DNA of 64,000 nt, from assembly GCA_032871835.1 (NCBI GenBank), contig CM065298.1:99323891-99387890 (forward strand), read 5' to 3'. This DNA is from Dipteronia dyeriana. Lineage: Eukaryota; Streptophyta; Magnoliopsida; Sapindales; Sapindaceae. The position numbers and the translations under genes were made by a program. Positions 12,731-22,563 of this stretch are shown here, one piece after another (within the stretch, counting starts at the first letter, position 1; each line of letters begins with the position of its first letter). A model generated the notes under the pieces. That model did no database searches. It was not told the DNA's origin and saw only the letters and a program-made list of their open reading frames with translations.

Positions 12731-13822
12731 ACCCTTAGAATATCCTTTAGGAGAGGACTTTCCCTCAGAGATAACAATAGTGACCATTCCAGGTCCTTAA
12801 ATGACTTCCAATCAGCTAGAAATTCTCTATCCAGTTTATCCAGACAAAATATTGACAGACAAATTCCAAGCTAAGTTCCCAAACAACCACAACAAATAAC
12901 CAACCTTGTTGACAAATATGACTCTAGTTCTAGTGAGACCTCTGAACATACAGTCAACTTGATTCATAGGAGAAGGAGGCCTAAAAAACCCATTGAAATA
13001 CCAACCCACGTGACTAGTGTCCATAAAACACCTGAACAAATCGCCCAACCTATACACTATGACAATGAAGGACAAACCGGACAAACTTCCTCAACTCCTT
13101 AACAAGTGTTGACTGAGATCATTGAACATGAACCTGCAATAAGAACCATTAACGTCCTTGACATTAACACCAGCATCGATTATGACCTTCTAATAGCAGA
13201 CTATTATTCTCTCCAAAATAAAAATTTAAGGGAAAAATACTAGAAAAATTACAAAGAAAACAAACGGAATCAATTCCGTAAAAGGTGGATAGAAAACCTT
13301 AAAAGTCTTAACCAACAAATACCTTTCTTTGAATGGTATACCAATAGAAAAACCCTCGAACAACAATGCCTCGTCATTAATCGATCCAACATCAGGACTT
13401 ACAAAACTAAGAAAGAAGAGGAAAAATAAATCCATCCTCCTCTAAGACATTTTGAAATTGAAATGCCAAACGAAGACCCAGAATGCAGCAATAACACTAC
13501 ATTTTGCACCCCTTTCATTAGTTTTGATGAAGACTTGTCCCCCACTATTCCTTTATATTCACAACAAATAGGGATAGTCATGAGACAAAACAATTATACA
13601 AATTTCTTTTTAAACTCTATAGGAGAACAAAAAGAAAAAATAGACCTAAATCTTTCTAATTCCACTGTCTCACCCATTCCTACAGAAATATCCCAAGTTT
13701 TTGTCCCATACGAAACATCATCCTCTAACAAAAAATCAAAAGAAAAACTTCATGAGTATAACACAGAAGTTCTTATGTTCCCAGACCATACTGGTATAGA
13801 AAAATATTTCATCATCAAGTGA
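12731..13822 (+). pseudogene. Linker between viral movement and capsid domains
   Basis: The movement-protein frame continues here with further in-frame stops (for example before 13103, at 13241-13243 and before 13430) up to the stop at 13820-13822. The predicted product is rich in Ser, Asn, Gln and charged residues, with a Lys/Arg-rich section near 13240-13420. I recognise no catalytic domain. In related viruses the region between movement and capsid domains is poorly conserved. The frame shifts between 13822 and 13845. Confidence 0.55.
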
Positions 13823-13844
13823 AGAAGACCTAGATTTTCAAAAC

Positions 13845-15278
13845 ATGATTCAAAAAATAACCTCAACTGACAAAGCTGACAATCACAACTATACCAGATA
13901 TTACCAAAACACTAAACCATATTATCTTAGACATACTCCTCCTGATTTACAATACGAAGAAACCGTCCATTACAGGGCCTATACTGGCAATGCATGTTAT
14001 CAATTTAATATCGACATCATTTCAGAATACCAAATCATTACTGTTCCTAGACAAATGCACACTATAGGATATATTTACATTAAAAAATAGAACATGACTC
14101 ATGTTGATGTTGTTACATCCCTTGCCACGGGATTTAAGGGCCAACTCTTTGGTTGGTAGACACATACTCTTAGTTTAAATGCTAGAACCTCAATTATAAA
14201 CCACACCAAAGAACTGACCACAACAACCCCAGCCAGGTCTGCCACCGGCCTAGCATCTTTCATACCTTCTACATCCACGACCACGACTACCTCCCAATCT
14301 GATGGAATTGACGTTCTATGTTACACCATACTAATGCATTTTGTTGGAAACCCTAACATAAATAAAGGAAAAGAATTTTCCAAACTTCAAAACTTGAAAT
14401 GCAAAAAACTAAGCGATTTTAAATGGTATAAAGACATTTTCCTAACAAGGGTCCTCCAACGTCCCGACAATGCTAACTCTTATTGGAAAGAGAAATTTAT
14501 TTCTGGACTGCCAAAACTTTTCTCCAATAAAGTTAGAGATAAAATGGTTGAATAGATGAGATGGTCCGATTGGTCTCAAATGGACCTGAACACCTTGACA
14601 TACGGAGAAATCATAGCTACAATTAACATTGTAGCTTTACAACTATACAATGACCTTAAACTCAAGAGCCAATTGAAAAAACAAAAGCTAACTAACAGAA
14701 AAGAACTAGGATCGTGGTGTGAACAATTTGGTTTTAACAAACTCCTCACGCCTAGAAAAAGAAAATTTTCTAGACCTGTTCCCAAGTATAAAAGAAATAA
14801 ATATGGCAAAAAGATTTACCACGAGTCCACATACATACCAGGAAAAACCCCTAATAACTGGTCAAAACAAAACAATAAAGGAAAATATTCCAAAAACAAA
14901 GCCAAAACTTTCAAAAAGTCTAATAAATGCTTTAAAGGTGGTAAATAAGGCCACTACGCCAACAAATGCTCTGACCAGAAAAACAAAATTAAAAGTCTTG
15001 CCAATGAAGATGAAATTAAAGATAAAATATTACAAGTTCTTTATGATGAATCAAACTCTGAAATAGAAATGTCAACTTCCCAAGAAGAAGTCTTAGTTAT
15101 GGGAGATTCTTCTGAAGATACCTCCTCAGACTCATCGTCTACTGACCCTGACATGCAACCTTACATATGCAAAGAAATCAATGTCCTCGACCAACATGAT
15201 TATTCATTAATTATTAGCATGATTGACAACATTGAGGATCCAATCCAAAAAGCTAAACACATTAGACAACTACAATAA
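13845..15278 (+). pseudogene. Viral capsid protein with nucleic-acid-binding C-terminus
   Basis: One frame with several nonsense codons (14088-14090, 14553-14555, 14946-14948). The core carries KWYKDIFLTRV and WKEKFISGLPKLFS, typical of caulimovirid coat proteins, then a long Lys/Arg-rich arm (about 14690-14940). A zinc knuckle follows (CFKGGK, stop, GHYANKC at about 14920-14970), in which the expected second Cys is Gly. An acidic Ser/Glu/Asp-rich tail comes next (15069-15150). The product would package viral DNA; it is inactive here. Confidence 0.8.
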
Positions 15279-15389
15279 AAAAAATAGCTAGGGAAGCTAC
15301 CCCCAGTAGCTCTACACCTCCATCCGAAAACAAACCTTTCAAAAAATGCTCATTTTCAAACACCCGATTTTGACCAAAATGTGTTAGGA

Positions 15390-16247
15390 CATTTTCAAAA
15401 TGCTAAAACCAGAAAGGTTAACATTACTGACCTCCAGAAAGAGATCCAAAATATTAAAGAATAAATAAAAGTTCTAAAGAAAGACATCAAAGACTTACAA
15501 ATCAAGAATAGTCTGAAGGAACAATTTCCAAAAATTTCTCCAGAAAATTCCCCTAAAGAACAACCCAATTTCAGCAGCTCTGATGATTCTGACATAGCCC
15601 AACCTGACCAAGAAGAAGATACAAATACCAATTTTGCACAAATCAATGACATAAGAGAAGTTAGAATCCAAAAGTGGTATGTTGAAATAGACATCAGAAT
15701 TTATGCATAATACAATCTTAGAGTCAATGCTTTTGTTGACACAGGAGCTGACCTTAATTGTATTAAAGAAGCTCTGGTTCCTACAAAATATTTAGAATTG
15801 ACTACCGAATCCCTTTATGGTGCTAACAGAAAACAACTAGACATTCAATACAAGCTTACCAAACACAGAGTTTGTAATGATGGTGTTTGCTATACTAATG
15901 ATTTTCTTGTTGTTAAAACTTTATCTCATAATGTTATTTTGGGACTGCTTTTCCTGTATCTGATATCTCCTTTTAAAGTTATTGATGAAGGGATAGTCAT
16001 CGAATATATAGGGAAAGAAATCATATTTCGTTTTATTTACCCTGTTTTGGTTAAAAACCTAAACATGCTAAAAGATAAGAACATTTGTGATGAAGCTTAT
16101 GACCCATTGGGTAATTGTATTGCTAACCTCAACCAAAAACAGACCCAGTTGAATTTTTTGAAAGATGATTTATTTTTTAAAAAGCAAGAGGCTAAGTTAG
16201 AAGAAACCCATATCCAAGAAAAAATCAAATATTTTAAAGAAAAATAA
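15390..16247 (+). pseudogene. Viral aspartic protease region
   Basis: A Lys-rich, coiled-coil-like stretch (15410-15530) leads into a retropepsin domain with the active-site motif NAFVDTGADLNCI at about 15724-15762 and a downstream hydrophobic VILGLLFLYLISPF at about 15936-15977. The family cleaves the viral polyprotein. In-frame stops at about 15463 and 15707 break the frame. It precedes RT, as expected for this family. Confidence 0.8.
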
Positions 16248-16405
16248 GAAAAAGAAGTTTGTTCCTCTATTCCTGAAGAAGCATATAGTTACTCTCCCTT
16301 ACACCAAAGATTTTAATGAAAAATGAATACCCATTAAAGCTATACCTATCCAAATGTCTGCTGACTTAGTTGAATATTGTAAAAAAGAAATTCAAGACCT
16401 ACTTG
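16248..16405 (+). pseudogene. Viral reverse transcriptase, N-terminal fragment
   Basis: Short RT start with IPIQMSADLVEYCKKEIQDL at about 16343-16402, corresponding to the helix before the RT palm in caulimovirids. It is cut exactly at the ACTTG target site of the nested LTR element and resumes at 26252 after it. Confidence 0.7.
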
Positions 16406-16667
16406 TGACACGTCCTAAAGAAGTGTTCCTACTCTCAAGTATAAGAGTGTCAAAGTAATAAATTAACCGGTAAGACCGAGTCGAACCACAGGGAGGTTGT
16501 TCACTTGTCCTTGTAGAATTAATTTCTAGATTAATTAATAAGCTTGTATAAAATGTAAATCAATTAAAATTAATAATGGGGCTAAGGGATCCACTGTTGG
16601 TATTTCGAATATGATCCAATTATTTATATTTAGTATAGATTAATGGGAGGGTATTCCACTCCACTGA

Positions 16668-16860
16668 CCACTCTCTAATAAATATGGGTAAAAGTACTCA
16701 CTGTGCTAGACAATATCTGTCTATCTACAGTGAGTCAAAAACTCCACAAAGATTAGAGGGGATAAACCACTCTCTGATAAATATGGGTAAAAGTACTCAC
16801 TGTGCTAGACAATATCTGTCTATCTACAGTGAGTCAAAAATTCCACAAAGATCAGAGGGG
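16668..16860. repeat. 96-bp tandem duplication inside the LTR
   Basis: Two near-identical units beginning CCACTCTCTRATAAATATGG, each containing ACTCACTGTGCTAGAC and ending in the AGAGGGG stretch. The same doubled structure occurs in the other LTR at 25157-25350, so it predates the insertion. Within each unit, ACTCACTGT and ACAGTGAGT can pair as a hairpin. Confidence 0.85.
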
Positions 16861-17149
16861 AGAAAGCATAAAAATAATAAACTTACCAAAATTAGATCAT
16901 ATTTTCCATACCAACAGTATCACCTTTGGCCCCAACTATATAAAATTAACCAGACATAATTTAACTAGAAAATAACTATTTTATTTAAACTAAGAATTTG
17001 AGAACAAAAGAGAGAGAATTTTACAAATCTAACATCAGATTTGGATTCAGGACATCAAAATTTGGGGGGAGAGACCCCCTATTTATACAAAATACGGATG
17101 AAAATTGACCATCGGATGAATTTAGAATGGAGCGTCCAGATTTCGCCAC

Positions 17150-17390
17150 GTCATCAGTGAACAGTGAACAGTGAACAGTAACCCATCCATGAGTGAATAG
17201 TAACCGCATTAATGAGTGAACAGTGAAATTCAACTGTGAACAGTGAATAGTTAAAATTACGAAAATGCCCTTCAGTGAACAGTAACCCATCCATGAGTGA
17301 ACAGTACCGCATCCGAGAGTGAACAGTAACACATCGTAAGTAAACAGTAAAAGTCAACTGTGAACAGTAAAAGTCAACTGTGAACAATGA
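17150..17390. repeat. TGAACAGT minisatellite, left LTR
   Basis: Irregular array of short units built on GTGAACAGT, AAAAGTCAACTGTGAACAGT and CATCCATGAGTGAACAGT. It corresponds to 25640-25980 in the other LTR, where the unit with AAAAGTCAACTGTGAACAGT is expanded. Confidence 0.85.
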
Positions 17391-17665
17391 ATAATCAAAA
17401 TTACGAAAATGCCCTTCGTGGTCTTCTTAAGGTTTTTTTGACGTTCTAAACTTGAAAACGATATTTGTTTTGCCATCTGACATCTCCATGAATCTGAATT
17501 GACCGAATTACCTCTGAAATACAAAGAAAAATACACTGATTATGACACAACACATTTATTTAAGCGAACAAATGAAATTATGTCTAAATTGAGGAATTAA
17601 TCATATTAGAAGTGTAAAATGATGATATTATCCCTTAGTAAACATACACTTTTCAGTGTTAATCA

Positions 17666-17675
17666 CACCCCCTAA
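17666..17675 (-). other. Polypurine tract of the nested element
   Basis: On the minus strand TTAGGGGGTG directly precedes the 3' LTR start TGATTAACACTG. This is the expected plus-strand primer position. Confidence 0.7.
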
Positions 17676-18882
17676 CCAGCTTATTGCTAGTCCCTAGCAA
17701 TTAAAGCGAAAATGGTAAAGACTCAAATTCAAATATCTAAACTACCAAATAGACAAACTCCCCCATACCTCTTTTCTCACCCTTTGACAACCAGTCATCA
17801 ATTGAGTTATTAGTCAAACTTTCTTGTGCTCAATAAAGATCAACACGATAACTATGAGATTCAATTGAAATCAGTCAACATTTTCATTCCAAAATCTCAC
17901 CAGGGCTTTTTCCTTAGGCAACAGTTTATTCTTTTTTTTTTTAATACAACAAAATTGGAAATAAACATTCCATCTTTAATCCATGTAGCGAGCTTTAGGC
18001 CAATGACTCCCAAACCAGTTGGCTTTAGGGCATTAAGTGTTAAAACACTCATACGGGCTTAATTACTCGGATTGCAGATGTGTTTTTTTTAGTACAATTC
18101 ACTTAAGCTTTCTCTTTAACCCCGTGTAACGAGTTTTGGGTCAATGACTCCCAAACCAGTTGGTCTTAGGGCATTAGGTGTTAAAGCACCCCTCGGACTT
18201 AATTGCTCGAGTTAAAGAGGCTATGGAACTGCACTTTATTCTTATCCAGACTCCACCGTTTTACGCGAACACTCTATGCTTACTGAGGCAAGAGGCCCGG
18301 TTACTGAGTAAGAGATTTGGTCACAACATACAAAATTATTATTAATATTATTACTATATAAAATTTTAAACAAGACCATTGCCTTCGGTTGCTACCCTTG
18401 AATGATGTTTCAGAACTCAATATCGTAAAATCTCAACTTACTGCACATAATCACGTGTCAATGTGCGTGTGTATCTAGAATAGTTAAGAAAATTTCTCAA
18501 GATGACTTAATGAACAAAAAGATTAGTCAATGATATCACAATGGAGAGTTTATAAATTTGAATAGTCAAAAGAGAGGAAAAGAGAAAAAAAAATGCATCA
18601 TAACTATAAAGATGCGTATCAGAAGTATCTAAATGATCTCCTTACTCGGCCATATTTACAAAAAAATGGTCAAAAGTTAGTTTTTTTCTTTTTGAAAAAC
18701 AAAAGTTATTGAATCAACTATCCCTGCCCCCAACCAGAATGAGACATTATCCCCAATGTCTTTAGAAAGAGTTAAGGTTTAGAAGATATCACCTGAACAA
18801 CTTGAAAGACAACAAAATCCTGCAAAACAACAAAAGAAATACAAAATAATGGAAAATAAAATGCATAAAAACCATAGGACAA
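17676..18882. repeat. Non-coding tail of the nested element with an internal duplication
   Basis: AT-rich region between the LOG copy and the polypurine tract. Two roughly 100-bp diverged copies occur at about 17980-18080 and 18119-18218, sharing AATGACTCCCAAACCAGTTG and TTAGGGCATTA. No coding sequence recognised. Long non-coding tails with duplications are common in Tat-lineage elements. Confidence 0.7.
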
Positions 18883-19517
18883 TCACAAACTGACATTCAG
18901 ATCAATTCTGTGTTTCTTATTCTCTTCATCAGTGAACCAATCAATTTTGGAGGTTGAAGGATCCGGCACATAATTGAAAGCTTATAACTGGTCAATCAGC
19001 TCATGAGGACTTGAAGCAGATATAAAGATTTTTCGGATTGAAGGTGGAATGTAATAATTTTTCTGAGCATGATCAAGAAATGAAAGCAAACCATCATAAA
19101 ATTTATTAACATTCAACAAAAAAATGGGTGTCTCATGGATGTGTAGTTGCGCCCAGGATGCCATTGTAAAGATTTCTTCTAAGGTTCCAAAACCACCTGG
19201 CAAAGCTATAAACGAGCAGTCAATCTTTCAGGCATACCTGAAACAACTAGCTCTTCACCGTTTGTCTTTCCGATGATGTCTGCTGCAGCCATAGGTTTTG
19301 GGACAATATCCAGAACTTGACTACCTCCATCTCGTGCAGCTCGTGAAACACACCACATTAATCCCAAGTTACCTCCTCCTTACACTAGGTGTATTTTTCG
19401 CTCAGCCAAAACCTTACCAAGATGAGTTGCAGCATCACCAAACTCTCTGTACTTCCCATAATTGGTGCCACCAAACACACAAATGTTTGTGAATCGTTTA
19501 ATTGAAGGTGGCGCCAT
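18883..19517 (-). pseudogene. LOG-like: Intronless LOG-like cytokinin-activating enzyme copy captured by the retroelement
   Basis: LOG enzymes release active cytokinin bases from cytokinin nucleoside monophosphates. Minus-strand reading from the ATG at 19517 gives ICVFGGTNYGKY (Rossmann start), GGGNLGLM, LPGGFGTLEEIF (signature PGGxGTxxE) and SWAQLHIHETPIFLLNVNKF, then a C-terminal tail ending at 18883. It covers the family's usual length of about 210 residues. Plant LOG genes normally have several introns, and here the domain is continuous, so it looks like an mRNA-derived copy. Inactivating changes: the Tyr before GGG is a stop, a small deletion with frameshift sits near 19225, and a TAA at 18983-18985 cuts the tail. 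It lies inside the element, downstream of integrase, in element sense. Confidence 0.85.
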
Positions 19518-19779
19518 TAATGCACTCTCTGAATTTTTCTTTTGAATGTTTATGAGTGCTTGAAGCAAAAAGGAAAACAAATTCTTGTATTTATAGATCC
19601 TGAAAAGGTAACACAATGATACACCTATATGTATAGGGTGGCATGTTTGTCAATGATATTAGATCCAAATGGTTCAAAAATCAAAAGTAAACAACAATAA
19701 TTACAAAAGACATTAAATTTGGAAGGAAAAAGATAATAAAAACAAAGGATATTTATTGGTAGTTGTGATTGTGGCTCAC

Positions 19780-20378
19780 ATCTTCCTTTGGTTTTACGTC
19801 CAGAAACGGCTTCAACGCCCTTTATGGGTCGGGGATATGCTTCCCATCCAATTTTCTTATAAATTGGCAAACAGGGTCTTTTAAAGTCATATTCCCAAGA
19901 CTATATTGTGCATATTCTTTTTGAAATTGCGGCCATAATCGGTCAATTGTCATTTGCACATATCCACTAGGATGTGCATCAAGAGTCATTAGGATATTAT
20001 CCAGTGACTCCCTACGCAAACCATGCCTAATGAATAAAATTTTATCTTCTCGATTATTAGACACCATTCCTAAAGAACGACAACGTGTGTTGCAAGTTGT
20101 ACGTGCAGATTTGTGACAACTAACCCCTAACTTTTTAGCTCTTCGTTTTTTTTTTTTGCAAGGTTACTTCTTCCAAAACCAGGCATGTAAGATATAAATG
20201 AATCAGCAGACTCACCTGTTAGACGTACCTTAGCTTCGATCAACCAGCGAATTTCAACAGGAATGTTGTTTATCTTCAGTAAGCGTAATCTTTCGGAACG
20301 TGCTTTGTAAATCTTTTTTAGAGCATTTTGGGGCAACGATGGGAAATGTTTTCGCAGGTTTGTGAAAATTTCTTCCAT
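19780..20378 (-). pseudogene. Two unidentified ORFs between integrase and the LOG copy
   Basis: ORF A (20378-20127, 83 codons) is basic, starting MEEIFTNLRKHFPSLPQNAL and containing IEAKVRLTGESADSFISYMP. ORF B (20067-19822) starts MVSNNREDKILFIRHGLRRE and contains LWPQFQKEYAQYSLGN. They do not match a retroelement domain I know. They could be an extra element ORF, as some Tat-lineage elements have, or another captured host fragment. Stops and frame changes separate them. Confidence 0.5.
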
Positions 20379-20786
20379 GCCTTGTTTTGGGGATCAGTTA
20401 TTTGGAAAACTGAATTAAACCGACTGGAATTGTCACAGAGTACCGTTATCCGCCATTTAACCGGGGTTATATAGCAAAAACACAACAAGCAAAAACACAA
20501 CAAGCAAAAACTGAACCTAGAAATTAATCCTGTAAAAATTCAAAAAGTAAAAGTGAACAAAAACAAAAATAATAATTGCAAACACAAATAAAGTCAAAAA
20601 CAAAAGATTTGTTTACTCACTTTTGTAACAAGGGTCAAAAAGGACGGTAAAGTCTTTTTGAAAATCTGTATTTTCTAAGAATGGTTTTACACGTTGTCCA
20701 TTTACTTTAAACACATTACCATTCCTAGGATTCTCAATGTCAAGGGCACCATATGGATACACGTGTTTCACAACAAATGGACCACT

Positions 20787-21757
20787 TCATTTTGATTTCA
20801 ATTTACCAGGAAATAAATGAAGTCGAGAATTATAAAGCAAAACCTTTTCACCAACTTCAAATGATCTTCTTAAAATTCGTCTGTCATGAAAGGTTTTAGA
20901 TTTTCCTTTAAGAATTTTTGCATTTTCATATGCATCATTTCTTAATTCTTCAAGTTCATTTAATTGCAACTTGCGCAATTCACCGGTATCATTTAGGTTA
21001 GAATTGAAAGCTTTAATGGCCCAATATGCTTTTTTTTCAAGTTCAACAGGTAAGTGGCAAGGTTTTTCATAAACTAAACGATAAGGAGACATACCCAAAG
21101 ATGTTTTGAATGCAGTGCGGTAAGCCCAAAGTGCATCATTTAGTCTAAGAGACCAATTTTTTCAATCAGGGTTAACCATTTTTTGCAAGATATGTTTTAT
21201 CTCCCTATTTGCTAACTCAACTTGACCACTTGTTTGAGGGTGGTATGGTGTGGCAATTTTGTGTATGACTCCATATTTCTTCATTAAAGACTCAAAAGGT
21301 TTGTTACAAAAGTGTTTGCCTCCATCACTGATAATGGCTCGAGGGATTCCAAATCGACTCAAAAGATTTTCCTTTAAAAACTTGATCACTGTTTTGTGAT
21401 CATTATTTCGACAAGGAATTGCCTCGATCCATTTTGACACATAATCAACAGCAACTAAAATGTACAAAAATCCAAATGACGGTGGAAATGAACCCATAAA
21501 ATCAATTCCCCAACAATCAAATATTTCAATGACAAGAATGGGGTTTAAAGGCATCATGTTTCGCTTGGAAATGGATCCTAACTTTTGACATTTTTCACAG
21601 GTTTTACAAAATGCATGTGCGTCTTTAAATAAGGTGGGCCAATAAAATCCACACTGCAAGATTTTTACAGCCGTTTTCTTTGACGAAAAATGACCACCAC
21701 ATGCTTCAGAATGACAAAATTCAATGACACTACTTACCTCATTGCCTGGAATACACC
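20787..21757 (-). pseudogene. Integrase of the nested Ty3/gypsy element
   Basis: Integrase inserts the element cDNA. Seen on the minus strand: a zinc-binding His-Cys region (a CHSEACGGHF stretch, then CKTCEKCQKLG), catalytic Asp in WGIDFMGSFP, second Asp in AIISDGGKHF, and the Glu in GQVELANREIK. The C-terminal region contains [20 protein letters not shown] and a chromatin-side basic domain ([22 protein letters not shown] is its tail, seen near 20787-20860). Stops at the NPD/NW junction (about 21160) and upstream of 21660 make it a pseudogene, though all three catalytic acidic residues remain. Confidence 0.85.
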
Positions 21758-22019
21758 GTCGTACAATTTGATCAGGACAATACTTGAATAAGTACGGGTC
21801 ATCTCAGTAAAAACGTTTTACCTCGGTCAAAAATTTCTTTTTGTCCTGTGCATTCCAATCGAGTGGCATCATTCATGTTGCAAGATAATTAACAATGTCA
21901 GCATACCAAGGCAAAGTTGTGATAGAGAATAAAAGATCATCAGGAAAAGAATCATTGATGGGTGCTTTTTCTTCTGGCTCGTCATCTTTTTATTCCAATT
22001 CTTCAAAATCTGAAGTGTC

Positions 22020-22560
22020 TCATTCTTCTTCGTTAATCTGCAAACAATCATCAAGATGTGAATACATGCTTGACTCAGGTGAATTGATCAAACAACTTTC
22101 AGATGAGTGAAAAGAATCCTTTTGAACATGATCTTTAACAATGGTTTCAATAATGTCTACATCTTCATCTTCATTTTCATCATCAAATAGCTCTTTAGAC
22201 ATGTTGAAAACATTAAGCTTAATTTTCATATTTCCAAAAGACATGCTCATTATTCCATTCCTGCAATTACTCAAGGCATTAGCAGTAGCTAAAAATGGTC
22301 AGCCCAATATAACAGGAATTGATTTGTACTCATTAACAACATGTTGTGTTTCTAAGACAATAAAATCTACTGGGTAGATAAATTTATCGACTTGTACTAA
22401 CACATCTTCCACTATTCCTTTTGGTATTTTAATTGACCTATCAGCAAGACAAAGTGTGGTTGAAGTCGGCTTTAACTTACCAAGTTTAAGTCGCTGATAA
22501 ACTGAGTATGGGAGCAAATTTATACTAGCACCTGGGTCAAGTAAAGCATGCTCAATTTTA
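22020..22560 (-). pseudogene. Aspartic protease of the nested Ty3/gypsy element
   Basis: Active-site region LLDPGASINLLPYSVYQRL at about 22555-22490, with the Pro in DPGAS reflecting the atypical D-x-GAS motif of Athila/Tat-type proteases, and IPVILG at the C-terminal side near 22300. A one-base shift separates it from gag near 22580. After an acidic stretch rich in Asp/Glu (22200-22030), the reading goes straight to the pre-integrase segment at about 21990-21890, with no RT. Confidence 0.75.
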
Positions 22561-22563
22561 CAG

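Larger units (their letters stand above)
16406..17665 (-). repeat. 3' LTR of the nested element (left copy)
   Basis: 1,260 bp. Near 16668-16860 it contains two tandem copies of a roughly 96-bp unit, and at 17150-17390 an array of short TGAACAGT-containing repeats. It is shorter than its partner mainly because that array has fewer units. Confidence 0.9.

Noticed and set aside
16684..16959. Repetitive ORF starting MGKSTHCARQYLSIY (also at 25173)
   Set aside because: Translation of the 96-bp LTR tandem duplication. It lies in both LTRs and has no domain.
17021..17536. Several overlapping antisense ORFs with VHCSLFTVDF repeats
   Set aside because: These come from the TGAACAGT minisatellite read in different frames, not proteins.
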